Shown here: in pieces, positions 55,106 through 64,000 of the stretch
Layout of the letters: each line of letters opens with the position of its first letter
How positions within the stretch are numbered: the stretch's first letter is position 1
Assembly: GCF_036588685.1 (NCBI RefSeq)
Contig: NC_086374.1
Location: 66,152,457-66,216,456, forward strand
Reading direction: 5' to 3'
Source of the DNA: Mytilus trossulus
Lineage: Eukaryota; Mollusca; Bivalvia; Mytilida; Mytilidae
Length of the DNA: 64,000 bases
Translations under genes and position numbers: made by a program
The notes under the pieces: generated by a model
The model's database searches: none
Told to the model about the DNA's origin: nothing
What the model saw: the letters and a program-made list of their open reading frames with translations, nothing else

Positions 55106-55394
55106 ACTTGAATCAAACGAGATGCATTTCGTCTGATTTGACTTTGCAATCACTTGAATCTTCAGCGATATATTCAAAAGATCAAGAACTGCTTCAGTAA
55201 AAAAAAATGTTGACAAGATGCTTCAAGCATGTCTTGTTTCAAAATTATCAAAAAAGGTAAAATCACAAAAATAACGAACTCCGTGGAATATTCAAGAGCT
55301 CAAGATATGTCATTTATTTCTCATTTCATTTACTGACAATCACTTCAGTTGAATTTCTTACATGATTGTGAGATAATTTGATCTCAAAGTAAAC

Positions 55395-55462
55395 TGAGAT
55401 ATGGTCTTTTGTGGATAGTTGTCTCATTGGCAATCATACCACATCTTCTTTTTTTATATGAG
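55395..55462 (-). repeat. Family R1 head fragment
   Basis: The minus strand reads GAAGATGTGGTATGATTGCC, then AATGAGACAACTATCCACAA. Only the R1 head is present. Confidence 0.65.
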
Positions 55463-55554
55463 ATATACAAAGTCTTTTTTAGTCTTATATATCATTTTTT
55501 ATAATTTTAGTTGTCCATTTTTACTTCAAGCTATAGTACACATTTTTGTTTAGA

Positions 55555-55675
55555 GGCCGGCTGAAGCCCGACTACCGATGCGGGAAGTTTTCGCTGTGTT
55601 GAAGACCCATCGTTTTCTGCTCTGTGGTCGGGTTGTTGTCTCTTCGACACATTCACCGTTTTATACTTAATTTTA
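55555..55675 (-). repeat. Family R2 5' fragment
   Basis: The reverse of the R2 head: GTCGAAGAGACAACAACCCG on the minus strand, then CCACAGAGCAGAAAACG. Confidence 0.6.
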
Positions 55676-55788
55676 GTAGTTCAATATAAACCTTTCAATA
55701 AAAAAAAATGGAGGTTAGGTTTGATGTGTATAACGGACAAACAAATAGGATAAAAACTACCTCCCGACAAAATAAGTAAAACAACATC

Positions 55789-55866
55789 TTTATTGCAAAA
55801 ATGTATGGTATGCTGCTCAAGCGCACAACACGCGTTTTATGCGATACCTCCCACGGGACCATAGTC
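55789..55866 (-). CDS. Putative terminal exon with polyadenylation signal
   Basis: On the minus strand TATTTTGCTTTCAG (ending at 55867) is a good splice acceptor. The exon reads GAC TAT GGT CCC GTG GGA GGT ATC GCA TAA (55866-55837), nine residues DYGPVGGIA if the phase is 0. AATAAA follows at 55794-55789, about 45 bases after the stop. This spacing suits a real 3' end. Upstream exons would lie at higher coordinates and were not found with confidence. Confidence 0.35.
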
Positions 55867-56039
55867 CTGAAAGCAAAATAATGAAAATATAGAAAACATT
55901 GGAGATCACTATAACCAAAAGAGAAACTTTGTTCTAAACGATGCTATAATGTTTGTTATATTTGAAACATTTATTCTATACCATTTCTTTTGTCAGGGAC
56001 AAATACTGTTAATATTTATTTCAGTGGAAAAAGTATTCT

Positions 56040-56120
56040 ATAGAAATAGGAAGATGTGGTTTGAGTGCCAATGAGACAACTCTCCATCCAAATAACAATT
56101 TATAATAGTAAACCATTTTG
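56040..56120 (+). repeat. Family R3 head fragment
   Basis: AATAGGAAGATGTGGTTTGA, then CTCTCCATCCAAATAAC, the R3 head truncated after about 80 bases. Confidence 0.65.
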
Positions 56121-56527
56121 ACTATGGCTGCAGTTTGTATCTTATATCATAAAGGGACTTCTATTTCATGACAGTCAGGGCCGCCAAAAATGTCTATAGT
56201 CAACTTTGTGAGAAGACGTTCAGTGCAACATAACCTGTATCTTGAGCACACTACGTACTGATCATTATGCAGACTGTTTGCATAATATATATATATATAT
56301 ATATGTAGGCCGGGTTAACGTAGTTGACGTCACAAAAGGGTAAGAATATATTATATATATATATAAAAGGGGAAAATTGAGTCGTTGGAAATTGCGCCAC
56401 CTTATAAAAATATTTAGAAATCAAAATTAATCTACTGTGTAACAGATTTACAGTACTAAGTATTCAATCATAAATTATAGTGCTCATTTTTCAAAATACA
56501 TATTTCTTGAAGGAAATAAAAACTTAT

Positions 56528-56760
56528 GTTATAATGAGGGACAGTCAAACTCATAAATCTAAAACAAACTGACAACGCCATGGCTAAATATGAAAAAGAA
56601 AAACAGACAAACAAAAGTACACATGACACAACACAGAATAAACAACACGAACCCCACCAAAAACTAGGGGTGATCTCAGGTGCTCCGGAAGGGTAAGCAG
56701 ATCCTGCTCCACATGTGGCACCTGTTGTGTTGCTTATGTGATATCAAATCCGGTAAATAA
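56528..56760 (-). mobile_element. Naiad 3' UTR fragment, well preserved
   Basis: GAGGGACAGTCAAACTCATA through AACTAGGGGTGATCTCAGGT to ATCAAATCCGGTAAATA, nearly identical to 17255-17490. It is 5'-truncated to the UTR alone. Confidence 0.8.
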
Positions 56761-57004
56761 GTATTGAGACAAGAACACCTTGTAAACGAAATTCCTCTGA
56801 ATGAAAGTTCCTGTAATGAGTGTTGCCTTTATTGCCATTATGTGTAGTTGGCTATATCTGGATGATGAATTTCATTTCGTTTTAGTATGTCAAATAAATA
56901 ATAAAATGAAATATATGTTGCACCACTTCTTGATATAGGTACCCTCAATTTAATGCAAAAAAGGGGGGGGCAAATTTGGAGTCAGGTAGGGTAAATACTT
57001 GTAT

Positions 57005-57105
57005 TTTAATTATATTCTACGTTTTGCTGACAAATAAATTTGGGTAAATACTTGTATTATAATTATATTCTATGTTTTGCTGACAAATAAATTTGTTTAA
57101 GAGTT
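57005..57105 (+). repeat. 53-bp direct duplication
   Basis: TTGGGTAAATACTTGTATT through GTTTTGCTGACAAATAAA occurs twice in tandem with two or three differences. Confidence 0.75.
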
Positions 57106-57386
57106 TTGCTCTTAATTGGCTTTCTCTCTTTCTCGTCAAATCATCAGAATCTGATAAGGAGTACCAGTTCAACAATGTATGTGACGAGTTAAAAATTGTT
57201 AAAAACACAATTATCCTTCGTTTATTCATTTGACGTTTTAGTAGAACAGAGCAAATATCATTTTAAGCGTGAACAACACTGTACTAGTATTTTGAATTAA
57301 ACTTTTAACTTAATTTGTTTACACAGAGAAATTCATGTAAAAAAGCTACGGAAGCCGATAAGGGCCATTCAAAAAAAAAAAAATTA

Positions 57387-57583
57387 TGTCGTAATTACGA
57401 CATAGCATGTCGTAATTTCGACATAACATGTCGTTATTACGACATCGCTATGTCGTAATTTCGACATAACATGTCGTTATAACGACATCGCTATGTCGTA
57501 ATTTCGACATATCATGTCGTAATAACGACATCACTATGTCGTTATAACGACATCGCTATGTCGTAATAACGACATCGCTATAT
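57387..57583. repeat. Array of ATGTCGTWATWACGACAT palindromes, 21-22 bp period
   Basis: Nine consecutive 18-base palindromes (ATGTCGTAATTACGACAT and variants in the central four bases) are separated by 3-4 bases (AGC, AAC, CGCT). Spacings are 21 or 22 bases. A-rich sequence precedes it and an R1-like fragment abuts its right end, so any terminal repeats may have been lost. Confidence 0.75.
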
Positions 57584-57594
57584 ATAAAAGAATA

Positions 57595-57735
57595 TGTATT
57601 ATGATTGTTAAGAGACTAAATGACATAGATATTAACAACTATACGTCATCATAATGCCCCCAATAATTAGAAAAGCCCCCGCATAGTCAGCTATAAAAGA
57701 GGGAGGAAAGATACCAGAGGGAGAGTCCCCGAAAT
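57595..57735 (+). repeat. Decayed R1 fragment ending in a Naiad tip
   Basis: GTATTATGATTGTTAAGAG, then the CCCGCATAGTCAGCTATAAA segment of R1, followed by AAAGAGGGAGGAAAGATACC, a Naiad 3' tip. Confidence 0.5.
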
Positions 57736-59929
57736 ACTGTGTTGCAGACAGTGTTATTATTCAATTATAAGCTCCCTTGGTAAAACTCCAAATTTCATAT
57801 TTAATGCATTTTATTGTGAAATAATTTACCTGAAGCTTAATAAGTATATATTTGTTAATTGCATAGCTTTTGCTATTTGAATTCATTGGTTAAAGATATT
57901 TATTTATATTGTAAAGTTTAATATTTGCATCGTCGCAAATTCTTTGGTTACCTTCTGTAGATACCTTCAGTAAGAAACTTATATATGTTATAGATACCAT
58001 TTTCGGTTAACATGGCCCATAGTGCTAGGGCTGTATAGTATAAGTATAAGTATCCTCCCAAATTAAGCAAAGAAGACTATATTCAGTGTATCTATTTTTC
58101 GATGCACTCTTTTTTAGTACTTGACTGTTTGTCGCTCTTTTTTTTAAAGATAGTTCTTGTTCTAGATAAAATTTATATTTCAAAGTATCTTGCTTATCTA
58201 TGTAAAACTATATTATGCTGGAATGAATTAAGATATACATCCCTGTAATCTCTATGAATCTCATAAATAATTTATGCATGGATATTCCAAACCAGTCATA
58301 ACGGGAAATTCCAAACAAGTCATAACGGGAAATTCCAAACAAGTCATAACGGGAAATTCCAAAAAGAGAATTCTTTGAATCTGATTGACAATGTTTGCAG
58401 GTGGTATATCACACGAACTATGAATCTTTAATACGAAAGGAACGAACTTGCCGATCTTCTAGAAAAATACCGGCTCAACTGAGAGAGTAAAGGAAATGAT
58501 TAAACAGGTTGTTCTCATACTTGTATATTTCCTCGTGCAGATGACATAAATTTTCTTCTAGTTTAATTACCTACAAATGTATTTTCTAATCACTTTTAAA
58601 TGACAAGTTCTTCTTACAGTACAATGATATTTTACGAAATTATGTGACGTCACAAATACTCATATTATATACTAATACTAGTATTCATAATTTGTACTTC
58701 TATTCATATTGTGTACCTTCCTCCGTTCTTAAAGAGTGAAACATGGTAGTTATACTTACTAGAAGATGGCATGATTAAGGCTGTATGTTTTTCTGATAAT
58801 AATGCGTTTCGTCGACAAAGTTTGTCGACAGGTTATAGGTCACGTGATACCTACAATGTATGGGCACGACTTGTGCTCTTTTAATAACCAAGTTGTTCCT
58901 GTGAGTGTAGAACCAAATTCAGTTAAGATCCGTATATGTATTATGTTTAATTTGACAATTTCAAAAACACTTACCGTTAAATTAATTACTGGCATTTTTA
59001 TTGAAAATAATCACGAATTTTCTAACTTTACTGTAGAAATTTATTCATAAGGCACTTACTTTAAATAAGTCTAACCATGCTAACGTTGACCTAACTATAA
59101 AAGTCGTTATTGACTCTGGTAAATAATAATCTGATCCCATTTCTCCTGATTTATATATTTCTCTCAGAACACTGAAAAATCTAATGCGGATCTCCTTATA
59201 TGTTGGTTAAAAATGTAAATCATATATTTTTCTTAGTTCTTGAAGCAACACTGGCCGCGTAAAGGTAAGCCAGATCTTTTGAGTAAAATAACAAGCATTG
59301 AATTTCCTTTAACAAACAATATTAAGACGAGTCCTAGATCGCTCAGGTGATGACTGGCGGGCTTCTGGGGAATTTCAGGGGTCCAGATTATTGTGTTACC
59401 ATTGAATTCTATATATTCTAAATAATCTATTAACGATGTGGTACATTGAAGCATTAATAAATCTGATTTTTGTACAACGCAGGATAACTCAATATTCCCT
59501 GTCTAGAATACTACGCATCATGAATACGTATCATCGAACATTCTTAAGTTCTCTATTAAAAAGTGTTAATATTCAAATAATGAAATAAAATATATGCATA
59601 ATTAATATGGAAAAATATCTGTTTATTAATAAAATTTACTTTCACGTTTCTGTAATGATATATTATATATATATTTTGAGAGAAAAAAAATCTACTTACT
59701 TTTATTGTCAGATTGTATGAAGATAAAGAAGAACATTTTGAATAAAGGAAACCGACAAACGGGTAAATAAAAATCTAATATTCATACACGCACAAATTAA
59801 TACTCACTAAACATTTCCACAGATTTATATAAAAAAACAAGAACTATCTTTAAAAAAGATATCCGACGTATTTAAATTTGAGTATATATTCACCAAAACC
59901 CAGCGGATCCGGCATAGAACAGACAAGAG
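57736..59929. other. No supported gene
   Basis: AT-rich. It contains a 24-bp unit in three copies (58284-58363, AAACAAGTCATAACGGGAAA) and a small palindrome GTCGACAAAGTTTGTCGAC at 58812-58830. The 82-codon frame at 58802-59050 has no support beyond being open. Confidence 0.45.
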
Positions 59930-60275
59930 CCGAAGGCCGACAATGGATTTTAAATATTATGCAGCGGGAAATTCCCGCACCCGAAGGAGTCCGTCAACTG
60001 GCCCCTAAACAAATATGTTTACTAGTTCAGTGAAAATGGACGTCTTACTTATCTCCGAATTATACACAAGAAACTAAAATTAAAAATCCTACAAGACTAA
60101 CAAAGGCCAGAGTCTCCTGACTTGGGACAGGCGAAGGATGTGGTTGGTTAAACATGTCAAGTTTTTTATGTCCTAACCCTCCCCTATAGATTTAACCAAT
60201 GTAGAAAAACAAACGAACCTAATAGGTTCTACTGGAATAGGAAGAATAGACATTAATATTTTTCATTAATGTTAC
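59930..60275 (+). repeat. Interspersed repeat family R2
   Basis: AGAGCCGAAGGCCGACAATG through ATTCCCGCACCCGAAGGAGT to the AACCAATGTAGAAAAAC segment, the same order as 355-945. Confidence 0.7.
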
Positions 60276-61326
60276 TCATATGTCTATACATTCAGAATGA
60301 TATTTAGTGCCAAGCACATTGCATGCTTTGGAAAATTTTGCATCGGAGGAAATTCTTAACCACTAGGAATTGGTTTGTATCTAAAAAATAAAACATCTTT
60401 ACTTTTGATTTAATTGATGTTTGTATTTGAGATACGGAAAACTTCGACTTTCTTTGATATTTTTTTTTTTTTGGGGGGGGGGTCAGAGGATAGGAAGGTT
60501 TAACGAGGATTGACATGTTCGTCAGTCTATCTCAACGCATGCTTATTTTAACTTTTGTGTACAATCCCTGAATAAAAATGTACTACATGTATAGGTAAAA
60601 ACATCAGAGACTAAACAGAGGGGTCTAAACACACCTGTGTTTGTGTACAATTAGATCCTGCATCTTGTATTTCAGAAGATTGAATGATTTTCACCCTGTC
60701 TAAGTCAGACCTTACGAGGTAGAGATGTTTATTTCAATCCCCCCCTTTTTCTTTGATAAATACAAAAAAATACGGTGAACTCGTTCGGTCACGCAAACTA
60801 GTAAAATATTACCATTGTATTTTTGACCAGGACTATCTTACTACAGATTATTGGTAGAAATTATTAAATATAAAGTTGCACTTGCGAGGTTTTGAAAGGT
60901 TGAAAATCAAATGACATTTTAATTCAAAATGACTCCGAAATTCGTTTAGGTTCAACGAATGTAAGGTATGCTATGTATACAATAAGACAGGTAAATCCAA
61001 TTATCTCCCCTTTATCCAATTAACACACCTGTGAAACAGCAGACGACATATTAAACGTGACAAACTTTTTGATGTTCCAACTTTGAACTAAATAAAAGTA
61101 TTGATAAGCCATTTAAAATGTTGACCAAGACTAGTTTTAAACAATAAAGAAGAATATTACACAAATCAACCGATGATCCCTCAGGTTCACAGGTCACGTG
61201 ATCATATGTGACATCTCTCATTTTTGTACACATTTCACGCATAACTAAATATATTGATGGGAATACACCACGGATCCATAACATTTTAATGATGGACAGT
61301 TGACCGGTGCCATAGGGTGACCAAGC
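60276..61326. other. Unassigned; possible upstream region of the right-edge gene
   Basis: It contains a T run followed by a G run (60463-60481). I cannot support promoter elements, but the region precedes a plausible first exon. Confidence 0.4.
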
Positions 61327-61387
61327 ATGATGGGAGCACCCTTCCTGAGAGGGGTAAGGGCCACACCTCCTCTTGGATGCGTAGCAG
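61327..61387 (+). CDS. Putative first coding exon of a gene continuing rightward
   Basis: ATG ATG GGA (61327) opens a 20-codon frame, MMGAPFLRGVRATPPLGCVA, ending at a textbook donor (GCAG/GTAAGTTACAGG at 61387/61388). The sequence is more GC-rich than its surroundings. A candidate acceptor at 63944-63945 (TTCTTTTTTTAG) could join it. In that phase the joined frame would stop after 14 more codons, giving a very short product. The exon could therefore be a 5' UTR with an upstream frame, or a different acceptor outside the window may be used. Confidence 0.4.
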
Positions 61388-64000
61388 GTAAGTTACAGGT
61401 ATTTCTGTTTATGACCGATATCTACCCCATTGTGTCGTTGTTTGTAAACAGAGATATCGATAAGTATTTATGTAACTGTTCAGCGTGGAAATTCTTGTAG
61501 TAAATTTAGTGTGGAATTCCTAATGTAAAACTTTGAAAATAGTTGAATTTTAGCATATGAGTTCTATTGGATAAAAGTTATCCTGTTATCATAAGTCATA
61601 ATTCATGTCCAAGAACTTGTATTGAAATGTTTGTTTTTGTTTTAGTTTTGGTTGTGGTTGATTTATTTGTTGTGTCTTATTCTTTTTTTATTAACTTTTT
61701 AAAGTTTAAGTTATTGCTGACAAATCTCAGACAACAGTTTTTGAGCCAGGTTAATAAAAAAATAAATATAATGTGACCATCCTCTCCCATCCATTTGTCT
61801 ATTTTAAAACATAATAATTTGGTGCTTTGGAATATGTTGTAAACATTTACAAATTAAAGTAAAATGTTAAAGATCAAACCAATAATTTTTGTAAATTCTT
61901 GTATTAATTATTTTCATTATGTTTGATCATGTTTGTTTTGTCAATGTGTTTTTCATAACCAAAACTGGCTTTTGTCTGCTTTGCAAATAAAGAATTATTA
62001 TTAATTTAAAAAGCAACAGATGACATTGAATAGCTAAGATGGACGAAAATGTCTGTGCTAAAATTTCCTCTAGTAGTTTTGAATTTTCCCCTTAAAAGTT
62101 TAAAAGCGCCCACAGAAAACAATCTCTTGAAATTTCGTAATTTATGTGAGATGCTAGTTTGTGTTCACCATGAAAAAGAGGGGTCACTTAATATAATATA
62201 AAACTCAGTTGTCGTCAAATTGAAATATCAAACTTGAAATGTGTAAAAACTTTCTGAATTTTGGCCCAAAATGAATTTGTGCATGTCTTTAATATATACA
62301 AATACATTGTATAATAAATTAAGTGCTTAATCAACAGATGCAAACTTCCATTTTGGAGGCAAAATTTATGAAATATGAAATATTCTTTATTGAGCTGAGG
62401 ACAAACCATGCTTTGCCAAGTTTAGGGGGGCACACCCGCCACACCCACACCTGAATCCGCCCCTGGGTCAGCTTCTTTAAAAGTTATTATATAGAAAAAT
62501 AATTGTTTAATGTTTATATTAATGTATGATTTCAATGTTGAATTTTTCTATAAATAGGCAAGTTTGAAACAAATGCTTCTGATCTTCATTAGTTTGAGCA
62601 TGGCTATTATATCTTTGGTTTGAGAAATAGAAATAAGATTTATTCCCTCAAGAAAAGGCTTTCTGTCACTTTAGTGCAATCTCTGACTAAGTTCCTTTAA
62701 ATAAATTATGTAATATATATAGAATGTCCTGTGGAACAAAGAAACGTTTAAAATAATTATTGTGATGAAATTCTTTGTAATTTATAATTGATATAATTTA
62801 GTATTTGAAAAGTTACAATTGCAAATGTAATTGTATAATATAGTTTAAAGGAAAAAAATTAAAAATCACTGACAATGCTTTTCTCTAAAGCATAATTTTT
62901 CATACCATATTTTATCAGATCATTAAATGCGAAGAAAAAAACAAGGATAAACTGGCAACAAAAAACAACCTTAATTTCAGTATTAAACCAATTTAGAAAA
63001 AAAAATGAACCTGGGACTTCTGTTTCATCATAAATTGATGATTATAATCATACTGTGTTTACCTATATACCCATAAATGTATTACCTATCCCATAAATTA
63101 AACATTAGATATTTTCATGGGGTGTTATTTTCACTATTTCATGACTTGAGCTAGAAGCATGGATACATTTTTCATTTAAGTTTCTGATGTCAATGTCGCT
63201 TTTTGTATAAACACTATACAGTATGGCAGTAACATTACAAATATTCAGGATTTTTGCTTGTTTTATGAACCAAATATAGGAATTTGGGTTGAGGCATGAA
63301 AAATCAGGATAGTTACTGACAGGTCTGCAACTTTGTTGACAATTGGGACATTAGCAAAATTACAGTTTTATAAAAAAAATCCATTTTCAGTAAATTTTGT
63401 TAAAATTACCATGATCTTAAATAATTTTATTTTAAGTTTAACTTAATTTAGCTTACATAACACACTTTTTTCTTTATTTTCTATATTTTCTGGTGCATAT
63501 CATATCAAGGACAGTATTTATTTTGCCTGAGGGAGAACAAATTAATGGATGAAGATTATGAAAATACCAGTAATTATTAATATGTTGACAGATTTTGATA
63601 GAATATGGTATATGCTATCTTATATTCATAGCCAAAATATTTTGGTGTAATTACATCATTTTATTAAGCAAATTAAGATAAGTATAGATAGTGCAAAAAA
63701 TGTAGGGGCTAAACTGGGGATTTAAAATGATAATGAAAATTAACAAATGCAAGTGTAAAAAGTTACCAGCGTTGGTAATTAAATAGGGGAGATAATTTAT
63801 ATTTTTCATTAAAATCATCTACATTTATACTTTTATTTTTACATTTTTTCATTTGATAATTAAGGTTTGAAGGACATTTTTCAATATGAATAAGAAATCA
63901 TAGTAAAAATTGCTCAAATTTTGGACTTTTAAATTCTTTTTTTAGAGCTGAAACTAAAACATCATAGAATGCATGAACCCTTCTTGTAGTTTCAAGAGGA
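61388..64000. other. Probable intron and unassigned sequence to the window end
   Basis: AT-rich, without a recurring repeat or an open frame of note. A short scrap at 62425-62466 (CACACCCGCCACACCCACAC, then CCGCCCCTGGG) looks like repeat debris. The last 55 bases follow a good acceptor and may be exonic. Confidence 0.35.

Larger units (their letters stand above)
48240..55260 (-). repeat. Local multiplication of a host segment carrying a small terminal exon
   Basis: Four or five diverged copies of one non-repeat segment occur in the same orientation: 48240-48710, 49655-49965, 50320-50490 continuing at 52140-52350, 53835-54070, and 55105-55260. Shared landmarks include TGAACAGTAAAAG, AAAACATAAAAGATGA, ATCATATATTATTCAT and GCGAGATGCATTTCTGAT. 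On the minus strand the first copy shows a splice acceptor (TTTTTTACTGTAG) followed by a frame ending EGFDVDSSDFKVKSEMHLA and a stop, then AATAAA. Other copies keep parts of this but are broken. R2, R4, a Penelope-like fragment, a repeat at 52370-53830 and a SINE have inserted between the copies. Confidence 0.5.

Noticed and set aside
56147..56279. Minus-strand cysteine-containing frame (VVCSRYRLCCTERL) ending at a TGA
   Set aside because: There is an acceptor-like AACAG in front, but about 44 codons of open frame beside a TA microsatellite and a repeat is within chance. Not enough to call an exon.
58481..58551. Possible signal-peptide exon (MIKQVVLILVYFLVQ)
   Set aside because: Hydrophobic start but only 17 codons, no donor at a suitable place, and no partner exon.

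Overview
The window looks like bivalve mollusc nuclear DNA, most likely a mussel (Mytilus or a close relative). The evidence is AT-rich sequence with spliceosomal exon-intron signals, very dense mobile-element debris, hammerhead-ribozyme retroelements, a Naiad-type Penelope-like element and a BEL/Pao element. Nothing here is prokaryotic. The species assignment is an inference from repeat families I recognise, not a database result.

Host genes are sparse. The best supported is a two-exon minus-strand gene: 38153-36748 spliced to 34825-32308, with matching phase. It encodes about 1307 residues with three C2H2-like zinc fingers and a repeated sequence module. Weaker host signals are a 70-residue minus-strand exon at the left edge (79-296), a six-cysteine plus-strand terminal exon (2353-2519), a minus-strand terminal exon with a polyadenylation signal (55789-55866) and a plus-strand first exon with a perfect splice donor near the right edge (61327-61387).

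Region by region. 1-12 kb holds interspersed repeats, a tandem duplication (3.4-4.4 kb) and a 353-bp hammerhead-ribozyme retrozyme unit flanked by direct repeats (8.08-8.55 kb). 12.8-17.2 kb holds decayed Naiad ends, a CpG-dense terminal-inverted-repeat element, a repeated A-B-A' block and a 150-bp hairpin. 17.2-27.2 kb is a three-layer nest. A short repeat, B, was split by a head-to-tail tandem of two Naiad copies, one near full length and one 5'-truncated. The truncated copy was then split by a BEL/Pao LTR element with a 5-bp target duplication. 27.5-31 kb has a long inverted repeat and two more Naiad 3' fragments. 32.3-38.2 kb is the zinc-finger gene, with retrozyme and repeat copies in its intron. 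40.0-45.7 kb is a degenerate minisatellite that changes orientation. It is interrupted by two unusual elements in which terminal inverted repeats, apparently flanked by TA, enclose an array of short palindromes with a 20-21 bp or 30 bp period. 48.2-55.3 kb is a locally multiplied host segment carrying copies of a small terminal exon, broken up by repeats, a decayed second Penelope-like fragment and a tRNA-derived SINE tandem. 56-61 kb has a third palindrome array (21-22 bp period) and more repeat fragments.

The two most interesting observations are these. First, three unrelated sequences share one architecture: dense palindromes repeated about every two helical turns, in two cases inside long terminal inverted repeats. 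Second, a structured domain of about 64 nt is shared between the 5' leader of the Naiad element and the hammerhead retrozyme. One stem of that domain changes by a compensatory pair, although the same bases can also be read as conserved protein.
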